The notes under the pieces are model-generated. The model ran no database searches, had not been told where the DNA came from, and saw nothing but the letters and a program-made list of their open reading frames with translations. From an uncultured Actinomycetes bacterium (GTDB lineage Bacteria; Actinomycetota; Actinomycetes; Nanopelagicales; Nanopelagicaceae), in assembly GCA_903916775.1 (NCBI GenBank), contig CAIWXY010000239.1, forward strand, positions 1 through 11,171: a stretch of 11,171 nt of DNA, read 5' to 3'. Positions 1-6,971 of the stretch are shown here, piece by piece; position 1 is the first letter of the stretch; each line of letters starts with the position of its first letter. The translations under genes were made by a program, and so were the position numbers.

Positions 1-258
1 ACCGGTCGCCATTGCGGTTCTTACGTTGAGTTGAGAGAAAACTCTTTCAACCGCAATAACATCGGGAGAAGTTTTTTCAATCCACAACTTCAACTCTGTC
101 TCTAATTCGAGAAGCCGATGTTCCAGCGACGCTGCTGGGTCGGTTTGAATCACACCGACTCCCACCATCGTTAGCACTTGCGACCCTTGTGGGGAGCTAT
201 TCTCGACAACACCCACGCCGCAACGCGTGAGTCCTGGGTCAACTCCAAGCACTCTCAT
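1..258 (-). CDS. ruvC: Holliday junction resolvase RuvC, N-terminal part (cut by window edge)
   Basis: RuvC is the endonuclease that cuts Holliday junctions after RuvAB branch migration. The visible 86 residues begin MRVLGVDPGLTRCGVGVVE, the family's N-terminal strand carrying the first catalytic acid (D7). The second catalytic acid is E71, in the segment VERVFSQLNVRTAMATG. The last two acidic residues and the C-terminal half lie beyond the left edge. Start is ATG at 258, which fits the family start exactly. There is no Shine-Dalgarno sequence upstream. Instead TACACT lies 7 bases before the ATG, so the gene may have its own leaderless transcript besides readthrough from yebC, whose stop is 29 bases away. 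In other actinobacteria ruvC is also found just downstream of yebC. Confidence 0.96.
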   Translation of the reverse strand, partial: MRVLGVDPGLTRCGVGVVENSSPQGSQVLTMVGVGVIQTDPAASLEHRLLELETELKLWIEKTSPDVIAVERVFSQLNVRTAMATG

Positions 259-265
259 GAAAGGG

Positions 266-271
266 AGTGTA
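266..271 (-). promoter_or_regulatory. Candidate -10 box of a leaderless ruvC promoter
   Basis: On the minus strand TACACT (TANNNT type) is followed by 7 bases and then the ruvC ATG. That spacing puts the transcription start at or next to the start codon. The region has no purine-rich ribosome binding site, which agrees with leaderless translation. No clear -35 is seen. A TANNNT match at this spacing occurs fairly often by chance. Confidence 0.4.
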
Positions 272-287
272 TTGCTTGCAGCGCCAA

Positions 288-1043
288 TTACTCGGTAATA
301 CTGGCCATTACCTCATCAGAAACGTCAAAGTTGCCATAGACGTTCTGAACGTCATCGAGTTCTTCAATTGCATCGATCAGATTGAAAACCTTGGTTGCGG
401 TCTCTGCATCGAGCGGCACTGAGAGCGATGGAAGGAAGGAGGTATCCGCAGACTCATAGTCAATTCCTGCATTTTGAAGAGCTGTACGAACTGCGACTAG
501 ATCACTTGCTTCAGAGACAATCTCAAATGATTCGCCCAAATCGTTTACTTCTTCAGCGCCTGCATCCAAAACGACTTCTAGGAGTGAGTCCTCTGTTACG
601 CCGGCTGCCTTGTTGACGATAACAACACCTTTGCGATTAAACATATAAGAAACCGAACCTGGATCAGCCATTGAGCCACCATTGCGAGTGACGGCGACAC
701 GGACTTCGGCTGCTGCACGGTTGCGAGAATCGGTTAAACATTCGATCATGAGTGCAACGCCACCAGGTGCGTAGCCCTCATACATGATGGTTTGCCAATC
801 AGCGCCACCAGATTCAAGACCTGCACCACGCTTTACGGCGCGCTCAATGTTATCTGCAGGCATCGAATTCTTTTTAGCTTTTGCGATTGCGTCAAACAGG
901 GTTGGGTTGCCATCAATGTCTGCGCCGCCGTTACGTGCTGCAATTTCGATCGCCTTAATTAATTTGGCAAAATTCTTTGCGCGACGTGAATCTATGACAG
1001 CTTTTTTGTGCTTCGTCGTTGCCCATTTGGAATGGCCTGACAT
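288..1043 (-). CDS. yebC: YebC/PmpR family (TACO1-like) protein
   Basis: A 251-residue member of the YebC/TACO1 family, full length for the family. These proteins were long annotated as DNA-binding regulators; more recent work links them to ribosome function and translation of difficult sequences such as proline runs. The N-terminal signature MSGHSKWATTKHKKA is present, followed by the basic segment DSRRAKNFAKLIKAIEIAARNGG, the central GYAPGGVALMIECLTDSRNR block and an acidic C-terminus. I chose the ATG at 1043 because the family begins at MSGHSKW. An upstream in-frame start at 1085 would add 14 residues with no family match. The gene lies between pdxT and ruvC, 29 bases before ruvC and 87 bases after the pdxT stop, so it may be partly transcribed with pdxST. 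Confidence 0.95.
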   Translation of the reverse strand: MSGHSKWATTKHKKAVIDSRRAKNFAKLIKAIEIAARNGGADIDGNPTLFDAIAKAKKNSMPADNIERAVKRGAGLESGGADWQTIMYEGYAPGGVALMIECLTDSRNRAAAEVRVAVTRNGGSMADPGSVSYMFNRKGVVIVNKAAGVTEDSLLEVVLDAGAEEVNDLGESFEIVSEASDLVAVRTALQNAGIDYESADTSFLPSLSVPLDAETATKVFNLIDAIEELDDVQNVYGNFDVSDEVMASITE

Positions 1044-1064
1044 GTCAATCACCAACCTAGTTCT

Positions 1065-1076
1065 GAATATATATTC
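1065..1076 (-). promoter_or_regulatory. AT-rich perfect palindrome upstream of yebC, possible -10/operator
   Basis: GAATATATATTC is a perfect 12-base palindrome located 22-33 bases before the yebC ATG. On the minus strand it contains TATATT (1071-1066), a reasonable -10 box that would start transcription near 1059. No convincing -35 lies about 17 bases further upstream. It could equally be an operator or a chance AT-rich dyad. Confidence 0.3.
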
Positions 1077-1098
1077 GCGCCGCATCTCTGCTACGCGA

Positions 1099-1115
1099 GC
1101 TCCTTATCTAGGAGC
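1099..1115 (-). other. Small hairpin between pdxT and yebC
   Basis: GCTCCT (1099-1104) and AGGAGC (1110-1115) form a 6-bp stem with a 5-base loop, 16 bases past the pdxT stop. No T-run follows on the minus strand, so it does not look like an intrinsic terminator. It may be an attenuating or processing hairpin between pdxT and yebC. An alternative pairing exists between TATCTAG (1105-1111) and CTAGATA (1131-1137). Confidence 0.3.
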
Positions 1116-1130
1116 AACACCTGTAAAACT

Positions 1131-1724
1131 CTAGATAGCTTTTGCAATCTCCTCTAAGAAGAACTTGTGTATTCGGTTATCCGAGGTGATCTCTGGATGA
1201 AACGAGGTAGCAAGCACCGACCCTTGGCGGACCGCAACTGGGTGTAATTCTCCATCAATTTCTACAGAAGCCAAAACTTCGACACGGGGTGAGAGCGAAT
1301 CCACCCATGGCGCACGTATAAATACGGCGCTAACCGTTGGCGCCTCGATACCTTTGATATCCAGATCAACTTCAAAGCTGTCGACTTGGCGCCCAAAAGC
1401 GTTGCGGCGGACGGTCATCTCTATACCGCCAAAAGTCTCTTGACCTGATGCAGGGTCCAGAATTTTGTCGGCAACCAAGATCATTCCCGCGCATGAGCCA
1501 TAGGTCGGCATGCCGCCTTTGATCTTCTCGCGAATAAGCTCAAGCAGGTCAAAATTCTTAGCCAACTTGTAGATTGTGGTCGATTCCCCGCCCGGGATGA
1601 CCAGGGCCTCTACCCCACTAATCTCCTCGTAGGTTCGAACTAAAGATGCATCTGCACCACATGCTTCTAGTGAGGCGAGATGCTCTCTGAAATCACCTTG
1701 AAGGGCGAGAACACCAACTTTCAA
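1131..1724 (-). CDS. pdxT: PLP synthase glutaminase subunit PdxT
   Basis: The glutaminase of the deoxyxylulose-5-phosphate-independent vitamin B6 pathway. It releases ammonia from glutamine and channels it to PdxS, which builds pyridoxal 5'-phosphate. The 197-residue protein is a class I amidotransferase. LALQGDFREH is at the N-terminus, the PGGEST loop at 44-49, the nucleophile C78 sits in GSCAGM, and the H176/E178 pair in SFHPEIT completes the triad. I chose a TTG start at 1724 because the family begins MKVGVLALQG; it leaves 4 bases after the pdxS stop. The upstream ATG at 1799 would add 25 unmatched residues and overlap pdxS by 71 bases. The ribosome binding site is weak (GGCTGG), so translation is probably coupled to pdxS. 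Confidence 0.95.
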   Translation of the reverse strand: MKVGVLALQGDFREHLASLEACGADASLVRTYEEISGVEALVIPGGESTTIYKLAKNFDLLELIREKIKGGMPTYGSCAGMILVADKILDPASGQETFGGIEMTVRRNAFGRQVDSFEVDLDIKGIEAPTVSAVFIRAPWVDSLSPRVEVLASVEIDGELHPVAVRQGSVLATSFHPEITSDNRIHKFFLEEIAKAI

Positions 1725-1728
1725 ACTA

Positions 1729-2628
1729 TTACCAGCCGCGTTCTGCCAAGCGATGAGGAACTGGAATGTCAGCAACGTTAATTCCAACCATTGCTTCACC
1801 TAATCCGCGAGATACATCAGCAAGGACCTTTGCATCGGTGTAGTAGGTGACAGCCTTTACGCAAGCAGCAGCACGTGCTGCAGGGTTTCCAGATTTGAAA
1901 ATGCCAGATCCAACGAAGACACCATCTGCGCCCAATTGCATCATCATCGCTGCATCAGCTGGAGTTGCAATTCCACCCGCGGTGAAGAGCACAACTGGAA
2001 GCTTGCCAGTCTGGGCTACTTCCTTCACTAGCTCGTAAGGAGCTTGAAGTTCTTTAGCAGCTACATAAAGTTCGTCTTCTCGCATCGATGTGAGGCGACG
2101 AATCTCCTGAGAAATTTTGCGCATGTGTGTTGTCGCATTAGAAACATCGCCGGTACCAGCTTCGCCCTTGGAGCGAATCATTGCGGCACCTTCGTTGATA
2201 CGGCGCAGTGCCTCACCGAGGTTCGTTGCTCCACAAACAAATGGAACTGTGAAATCCCACTTAGAGATATGGTTTTCAAAATCAGCAGGGGTCAGAACTT
2301 CTGATTCATCGATGTAATCAACCCCGAGTGACTCAAGAATCTGCGCCTCAACGAAATGTCCGATGCGGACCTTAGCCATCACTGGGATTGAGACAGCTGC
2401 TTGAATCTTTTCGATCATATCTGGATCAGACATGCGAGCTACTCCGCCTTGCGCGCGAATGTCAGCAGGCACTCGCTCGAGAGCCATCACTGCAACGGCG
2501 CCAGCATCTTCTGCAATCTTCGCCTGCTCGACATTGACGACATCCATGATGACGCCACCCTTAAGCATCTCGGCCATACCGCGCTTAACGCGTCCTGTGC
2601 CGGTTGTCTTTGTGTTGTCTTGAGTCAT
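1729..2628 (-). CDS. pdxS: Pyridoxal 5'-phosphate synthase subunit PdxS
   Basis: The synthase subunit of PLP synthase. It condenses ribose 5-phosphate, glyceraldehyde 3-phosphate and PdxT-derived ammonia into PLP, usually as a dodecameric beta/alpha-barrel. The 299 residues are full length. The two Schiff-base lysines are seen as K86 (PVMAKVRIGH) and K154 (MIRSKGEAGTG), and D29 (GVIMDVVN) is also present. The phosphate-binding segments FTAGGIATPADAAMM and DGVFVGSGIF are intact. The ATG at 2628 has a strong ribosome binding site (GAGGAG, about 6 bases upstream). It is the first gene of the pdxST unit, read from the promoter at 2663-2692. Confidence 0.98.
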   Translation of the reverse strand: MTQDNTKTTGTGRVKRGMAEMLKGGVIMDVVNVEQAKIAEDAGAVAVMALERVPADIRAQGGVARMSDPDMIEKIQAAVSIPVMAKVRIGHFVEAQILESLGVDYIDESEVLTPADFENHISKWDFTVPFVCGATNLGEALRRINEGAAMIRSKGEAGTGDVSNATTHMRKISQEIRRLTSMREDELYVAAKELQAPYELVKEVAQTGKLPVVLFTAGGIATPADAAMMMQLGADGVFVGSGIFKSGNPAARAAACVKAVTYYTDAKVLADVSRGLGEAMVGINVADIPVPHRLAERGW

Positions 2629-2662
2629 GGTCGCTCCTCGATCAGAAATTCATGTCAAATGT

Positions 2663-2692
2663 TTAATACCGTGGGGCGAAGTCTACTTCCAA
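2663..2692 (-). promoter_or_regulatory. sigma70-like promoter of pdxST with an overlapping dyad
   Basis: On the minus strand TTGGAA (2692-2687) and TATTAA (2668-2663) are separated by 18 bases, a good match to a housekeeping promoter. Transcription would begin near 2656, leaving a leader of about 28 bases with the GAGGAG ribosome site of pdxS. A 12-base dyad, GAAGTCTACTTC (2678-2689), fills part of the spacer and the -35. It overlaps CTTCCAAGAAG (2686-2696), so a regulator could bind here. The promoter also serves as the boundary to the upstream lipoprotein gene, whose stop is only 14 bases before the -35. Confidence 0.55.
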
Positions 2693-2705
2693 GAAGGCGG
2701 GGAAC

Positions 2706-3779
2706 CTACTTGGAACTCGTGCTCGCAGGCGCAGGCGTGCTGGCAGTCGCCACAGGTGTAAATGTCGGTTGGGAATCCGTGAGCGCCACCCACACCTGCC
2801 CAGGGTGGAAATATGCCTGCGAACCATTTGCAAGAGTCCACGTAGTTGGCGAGGTCGGAGTTGGGCGGCTCCACATGATTGGGAACTCGCGACCATCTCG
2901 AAGGAGGTATCCAGCGCCAGAGCCAACAGTATTGCTAAATGGTGTGTAGTTACCCAAGTGATCATGATAGATCGAGTTAGTAATACTCACCTCTTGGATG
3001 ACCAACGTCGGTGAGCCCAGTTGAATCCCATCACTATCAAGATCTGGTTTTCCTTCGTAGCCCAGGAGCCAGCGTGATTGATCGCTAGACCAGGTGGCCC
3101 CGTAACGCGAACTTGGCCACTTGAGAGATACCCCTGTAATCGGTGTACCGCCAGCTGGAAGAGAACCAAATTGCCAACCTACTGATTGAGCAGTTGCAAT
3201 CTTTCTGCCTTCTACATTGATTGATTTATTAAGTAGCGCTTTGGGATCGACCAACATGTTTGTAGGAGCAACTCGAGTGGTATCACGTGAATAAATACTC
3301 GATGGTTCGTGGTCAGCACCAACATCTTCGATATTTGCAGCATCTAACACCGGGAGAAATAGAGTCTGTGCTCCGCTAAATGCCAAGGCTGCGCGGCCAT
3401 ATTGGGCCATAAGATCAATATCACTAATTCTTGCAGAACGCACAGGGCCAATTTTTGGAGGTAGCGCGTTAGAAAATACGGCAGCTAGACGAGTCAGCCC
3501 ACCTTCTACTTGCTCGATATACACGACATCAGCGCTATTGAGGCCAACTTGTGGATGAGCCGGCGGCGTATCGTCAACTTTCACAAAGAGTACTGGTCCG
3601 TTAACCCCTGGCATGCCTGTCAGCGCATTAGTTCCAGATGTTGTGCCCGACTGCCCTGACTCGGAGTTAGCAGATGAAGATTTACTAGAACCTCCGACTC
3701 CACACGATGTCAGCGATACCAAGCATAGAACACCGACGAATCCACATGTAAAGATTCGTACCGTCTTTGATTTCATCAC
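2706..3779 (-). CDS. DUF3048 (YerB-type) lipoprotein
   Basis: A 357-residue predicted lipoprotein. A basic start and hydrophobic segment (about residues 9-22) lead to the lipobox LTSC with C26, then a Ser/Gly/Thr-rich linker to about residue 50. The mature part carries the DUF3048 signature: FVKVDDTPPAHPQVGLNSAD, EQVEGGLTRLAAVF and KIGPVRSARISDID (about residues 65-122). A second conserved half runs to about 335, and the tail is Thr/Pro/Ala-rich. Function is unknown; the family includes Bacillus YerB. GTG at 3779 gives a 4-base GTGA overlap with the preceding gene and stands 9 bases after AGAGGA. The adjacent ATG (3776) is the alternative. It is the last gene of the pgsA-pimA operon, which suggests an envelope role, but that is inference. 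Confidence 0.88.
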   Translation of the reverse strand: MMKSKTVRIFTCGFVGVLCLVSLTSCGVGGSSKSSSANSESGQSGTTSGTNALTGMPGVNGPVLFVKVDDTPPAHPQVGLNSADVVYIEQVEGGLTRLAAVFSNALPPKIGPVRSARISDIDLMAQYGRAALAFSGAQTLFLPVLDAANIEDVGADHEPSSIYSRDTTRVAPTNMLVDPKALLNKSINVEGRKIATAQSVGWQFGSLPAGGTPITGVSLKWPSSRYGATWSSDQSRWLLGYEGKPDLDSDGIQLGSPTLVIQEVSITNSIYHDHLGNYTPFSNTVGSGAGYLLRDGREFPIMWSRPTPTSPTTWTLANGSQAYFHPGQVWVALTDSQPTFTPVATASTPAPASTSSK

Positions 3780-4279
3780 TTGATCACATCCTCTTCAAAA
3801 GAATAACGAATAGGCAACTTGGCTCGACCTGCTAGTCGGAAAAATTTGTAGATGAAGCGTGAGCGCATCTTCTCAACCGATGTCACGGCTTCTAGGTGAA
3901 TTGAGATGGCAAATGTGATCTTCTCGGTGAGGGTTGTCAACTCTTCAAGGAGTGGAAAGGGAATATTCACTTCTCCACTAGCTGCCGCAGACTTTAGGAA
4001 GCTCATGGATTCTGAGAGCGAGCGTTCTGCATCGCTGCGATCGGAGATTGAATCCTCGCGACTGACATAAGCGGACTCAGTGAGTAGAAATTCCGTCGCA
4101 GGGTCGAGTTCGCAAAGATGCGAAATTTCAAGAGCTAAAGCTGCTCTACGTTGCAATAAGGCATCGAGATGCTCCCAGGATGTTTCCACACGGTGATGTA
4201 ATCGATCCAAACGTGATGCCGAAAATGAGAGATACCAAGCGAATAGCACAACAATGAGAACAATGAGCAGAATGTACAT
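3776..4279 (-). CDS. Small one-pass membrane protein of the PIM operon, unknown function
   Basis: A 167-residue protein with one N-terminal hydrophobic segment (about residues 2-18) and then a charged, largely helical region beginning SRLDRLHHRVETSWEHLDALLQRRAAL. That segment resembles LemA-type helices. As I recall, it also resembles the membrane-anchored N-terminal part of the actinobacterial Nudix-like protein found next to pimA (M. tuberculosis Rv2609c). No Nudix box is present here. The C-terminus (SRFIYKFFRLAGRAKLPIRYSFEEDVIK) is basic-aromatic before an acidic end. The ATG directly follows the pimA stop (TAAATG), with AGAGGGG about 7 bases upstream inside pimA. The end overlaps the DUF3048 gene by 4 bases. 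Expression is thus tightly coupled to PIM synthesis; function is not known. Confidence 0.8.
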   Translation of the reverse strand: MYILLIVLIVVLFAWYLSFSASRLDRLHHRVETSWEHLDALLQRRAALALEISHLCELDPATEFLLTESAYVSREDSISDRSDAERSLSESMSFLKSAAASGEVNIPFPLLEELTTLTEKITFAISIHLEAVTSVEKMRSRFIYKFFRLAGRAKLPIRYSFEEDVIK

Positions 4280-5440
4280 TTAACGACCCCTCTTCCATGA
4301 AGCGCTCTCGCTACCAATACCGACTTTTCCGTGCCCAGCCATTGCAGATTCATAGACGCTCAGAATTCTTGAAGCGACTGTATCCCAGTCATATTGGAGA
4401 GCTGCCTCCATGCCAGATTGTGAGAGTTGTGCTAGCTCTTCGTGATTGCCCGCCAAGGTATTAATAGCCTGTGCGAGCGAAGCTGGATCTTCGTTCTTAA
4501 AGAGCAATCCATTAGTGCCGTCGTCGAGTAAAGCACGAAACGCTGGGATGTCACTTGCTATAACAGCAGCACCTGCAGCCATTGCCTCTGCAATGATGAT
4601 TCCGAAAGACTCTCCACCCGTGTTGGGAGCAACATAGAGGTGAAGAGATTGCAAGAACTCGGCCTTTTCTTGATGAGACAGTCGTCCCAGAAACTTTACA
4701 TGTTTTCCAATTGCCGGATCGAGGGAAGAAGAGATTTTTGAGCTATCCCCAGGGCCTGCAACGAGCAATTCAACACGTGGATTGCGCTTAATAATTGCAG
4801 GTAGCGCTTTGAGTAATAGCGGCAGCCCTTTGCGCTCTTCTTCAAAACGGCCGAGGAATCCAATCTTCAGAGTAGATGAAAGTCGTTGCTCAATATCTGT
4901 GCGCCCAGATGCATAGTGCGAGTAGTCAATCCCATTAGGGATGATCACCGCGGAGGTTCCATAGAGCGAGGTCATAGTTTCGTGAGCCATCTCGCTTACC
5001 GCTATTCGCGCCCCAAGTTTCTCAATCATCGGCTCAATCAGACCTCCGGCGGCAGCTATCGCCCTCATCCGTGGAGTCGATGCATGGAAAGTTCCAACCA
5101 TTGGACCTTCGGCTGACCAGCATGCAAGTAAGGAGAGCGATGGAATTCCAGGTTCGTGCAGATGAAGAACATCGAACTCACCCGCGGCTATCCATTGACG
5201 CACTCGAGAGGCTGCGATGGGCCCAAAAAGAACTCGTGCGACAGATCCATTGAATGGAATTGATACTGGCCTTCCCGCGCTAACCAACCAGGGCTCAAGT
5301 GATGCGCTCTCATCACTTACTGGAGCGATTACAGAAACTTGGTGACCTGCCGCAATAAAATGCTCTGCAAGTTCTTTTACATGCACCTGAACTCCTCCAG
5401 GTATATCCCAGCCATAAGGGCAGACGATTCCAATTTTCAA
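4280..5440 (-). CDS. pimA: Phosphatidylinositol alpha-mannosyltransferase PimA
   Basis: A GT4 (GT-B fold) glycosyltransferase that transfers mannose from GDP-mannose to phosphatidylinositol at the inner face of the membrane, the first step of PIM synthesis. The 386-residue protein starts MKIGIVCPYGWDIPGGVQVHV with the G15-G16 substrate loop. H119 (GTFHAS) matches the catalytic-region histidine. R198 and K204 (GRFEEERKG) bind the nucleotide sugar in the family. E277/E285 form the EX7E motif of GESFGIIIAE. I chose the TTG at 5440 because PimA proteins begin at this KIGIVCPY strand. It lies 10 bases after the acyltransferase stop, with GGTGA upstream. In-frame ATGs at 5473 and 5506 would overlap the upstream gene. 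Related GT4 mannosyltransferases cannot be fully excluded, but the operon strongly supports PimA. Confidence 0.92.
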   Translation of the reverse strand: MKIGIVCPYGWDIPGGVQVHVKELAEHFIAAGHQVSVIAPVSDESASLEPWLVSAGRPVSIPFNGSVARVLFGPIAASRVRQWIAAGEFDVLHLHEPGIPSLSLLACWSAEGPMVGTFHASTPRMRAIAAAGGLIEPMIEKLGARIAVSEMAHETMTSLYGTSAVIIPNGIDYSHYASGRTDIEQRLSSTLKIGFLGRFEEERKGLPLLLKALPAIIKRNPRVELLVAGPGDSSKISSSLDPAIGKHVKFLGRLSHQEKAEFLQSLHLYVAPNTGGESFGIIIAEAMAAGAAVIASDIPAFRALLDDGTNGLLFKNEDPASLAQAINTLAGNHEELAQLSQSGMEAALQYDWDTVASRILSVYESAMAGHGKVGIGSESASWKRGR

Positions 5441-5450
5441 AGGACGTGTA

Positions 5451-6335
5451 TCACCGCTCAACGAAATCACCATCCACCCAAATTCTCTGAAGCATATGCC
5501 AGTCAATGATGTTCTCTTTCAGATGCTCCTCAAGCCTGCGTGCAGTCTCCTGAATCATCATTGCCACTTTTTCCGAAGTACTTCCTTCTTCGGGAACAGG
5601 AATCGCCTCGTCGAAATGAATATGCAAACCGCTGGGGGTATAGCTAACAAAAGCTGTAATCAATGGCGCACCCGTCTGAATCGACAAGAGAGCGGGTCCA
5701 CCTGGCATTCGCGCAGGCCCCCCGCAGAATTCAACGTTCACTCCACTTCTTGAGAGATCGCGATCTGCAACGAGAGCAACTAAGCGATTTGCACGTAGAC
5801 GTTGAGAGAGCATTGCTAACGAACGAGAACTGGCATCGAGAACTTCCATGCCCAGTGATTCCCTATAACTGACAAATTTCCGAAAGAGTTTTTCAGGCTC
5901 TAGATGCTCAGCAACGGTTACTACCGGTGCTCCTGTTTTACAAAAATACGCACCGGCGTGGTCCCAATTGCCTGCATGCGGGAGGGAGACAATGCAGCCT
6001 AGACCCGCCGCCAAAGGTTCGCGTAAAAACTCTTCATTCGTTACCGTCACTGAAGAGATAATTCTCTTATCGCTCCACGATGGCAGACGAAAAGTGTCAC
6101 ACCAATATCGCAAGTAAGAACGCATGCCAGCCTTAACGGCAGCCTCTAATTGCGATTCGGAATATTCTGGATGGACGCGTGCATAATTTTTGCGGAGACG
6201 AACGACTCCTGCAACGTTGGACTTGGTCACTCGATCAGCTACGAACTGCATAAGCGAATAAGCCATCGGTGCCGGCATGTAACGAAGCGCGCTCCAAGCG
6301 AGGGCATATGCCAAGTAGGTGAGCTTAGGTTTCAC
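5451..6335 (-). CDS. Phosphatidylinositol mannoside acyltransferase (PatA-like)
   Basis: A 294-residue member of the lipid A lauroyl/PIM acyltransferase family (LpxL/HtrB-like). The actinobacterial type moves an acyl group from acyl-CoA onto the mannose of PIM1/PIM2 at the cytoplasmic membrane. The HX4D motif is H120-D125 in LPHAGNWDHAG. DRDLSRSGVNVEFCGGPARMPGGPA (from about 191) is the second conserved block. The N-terminus (TYLAYALAWSALRYMPAPMAYSLM) is the hydrophobic membrane-binding part. The start is GTG at 6335, 3 bases after the pgsA stop, with AGGG about 8 bases upstream. It is sandwiched between pgsA and pimA exactly as in mycobacteria (Rv2611c position). The equivalent mycobacterial gene is called patA. 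Confidence 0.92.
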   Translation of the reverse strand: MKPKLTYLAYALAWSALRYMPAPMAYSLMQFVADRVTKSNVAGVVRLRKNYARVHPEYSESQLEAAVKAGMRSYLRYWCDTFRLPSWSDKRIISSVTVTNEEFLREPLAAGLGCIVSLPHAGNWDHAGAYFCKTGAPVVTVAEHLEPEKLFRKFVSYRESLGMEVLDASSRSLAMLSQRLRANRLVALVADRDLSRSGVNVEFCGGPARMPGGPALLSIQTGAPLITAFVSYTPSGLHIHFDEAIPVPEEGSTSEKVAMMIQETARRLEEHLKENIIDWHMLQRIWVDGDFVER

Positions 6336-6338
6336 CAG

Positions 6339-6950
6339 TTAAACCCTAGAGATAAGCGTGGCTCGATAGACAATAATTAATCTTTCAAAGACTGTGTAAG
6401 TACTAACTATCGCTAAGACCCAGGATCCGATTGCCAAGGCATAAGGTGTTCCGAGACCCGCAAAACCTATTGCAAAGAAAATGATCAATAGTCGCTCTGT
6501 TCGCTCTGCAAACCCACCGCTGCATTCAATCCCTAAGCCTTCAGCGCGAGCCTTAATGTAAGACACGAGAGTTCCTGTGACAAGTGCTGTAAGAAGTACT
6601 GGAACTAGTCGATCAGAACTCTTGCTCAGGTGATACGCCACAGAACCCAGAACAGCCGAGTCGGTCACTCGGTCTAACGTCGAATCAAGCAACGCTCCCC
6701 ATCGCGAACCACCGGTCGGTGACAGGCGCGCAATAGTTCCATCCAAGAGATCAAAGAGGACGAAAAATACGCAGACGACCATTCCCCAGAAATAGTGGCC
6801 ATAACTGAAAAAGAAAATTGCGGCCAGGGTGGATCCGATTCCGCCGAGAGCACTGACGATATTGGCGCTTACACCTATGCGCAGCAGGCCACGGCAGAGC
6901 GGAGTAATAAAACGTGTCACCGGGGCTTTGATTGAACTTTGTAGCACCAT
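6339..6950 (-). CDS. pgsA: Phosphatidylinositol phosphate synthase (CDP-alcohol phosphatidyltransferase)
   Basis: An integral membrane enzyme that joins CDP-diacylglycerol and, in actinobacteria, inositol 1-phosphate to give phosphatidylinositol phosphate, the PI precursor used by PimA. The 203 residues contain the CDP-alcohol transferase motif: D67, D70-G71, A74-R75, G85, D89 and D93, in DLLDGTIARL and GALLDSTLDR. About six hydrophobic segments are visible. It is the first gene of the five-gene envelope operon. ATG at 6950 fits the usual length. A GTG one codon later (6947) lies exactly 6 bases after TACGAT and could be the real start of a leaderless transcript. Assignment to inositol phosphate rather than glycerol phosphate rests on the patA-pimA neighbours. 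Confidence 0.92.
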   Translation of the reverse strand: MVLQSSIKAPVTRFITPLCRGLLRIGVSANIVSALGGIGSTLAAIFFFSYGHYFWGMVVCVFFVLFDLLDGTIARLSPTGGSRWGALLDSTLDRVTDSAVLGSVAYHLSKSSDRLVPVLLTALVTGTLVSYIKARAEGLGIECSGGFAERTERLLIIFFAIGFAGLGTPYALAIGSWVLAIVSTYTVFERLIIVYRATLISRV

Positions 6951-6953
6951 TAC

Positions 6954-6963
6954 ATCGTAGGCT
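6954..6963. promoter_or_regulatory. Overlapping divergent -10 boxes for pgsA and the EF-G2-like gene
   Basis: The plus strand has TAGGCT at 6958-6963, 8 bases before the GTG at 6972. The minus strand has TACGAT at 6959-6954, 6 bases before a GTG at 6947 and 3 before the ATG at 6950. The hexamers share two bases. Both fit leaderless actinobacterial promoters, with a total gap of only 21 bases between the two coding regions. No good -35 is seen for either. Polymerase could occupy only one at a time. Confidence 0.5.
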
Positions 6964-6971
6964 TTGCAGCC

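Noticed and set aside
1044..1085. Upstream in-frame start extending YebC by 14 residues
   Set aside because: The family N-terminus MSGHSKW begins at 1043, and the added residues cover the promoter-like palindrome.
1725..1799. ATG start for PdxT overlapping pdxS by 71 bases
   Set aside because: The extra 25 residues are the pdxS end read in another frame and match nothing in the family; TTG at 1724 fits the conserved start.
2686..2705. Intrinsic terminator after the DUF3048 lipoprotein gene
   Set aside because: Only a 4-bp CTTC/GAAG stem with no T-run is present; the dyads there fit the pdxST promoter better.
2401..2949. Plus-strand open frame of 182 codons opposite pdxS and the lipoprotein gene
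   Set aside because: It spans the pdxS promoter and two real genes in antisense and its product has no family resemblance.
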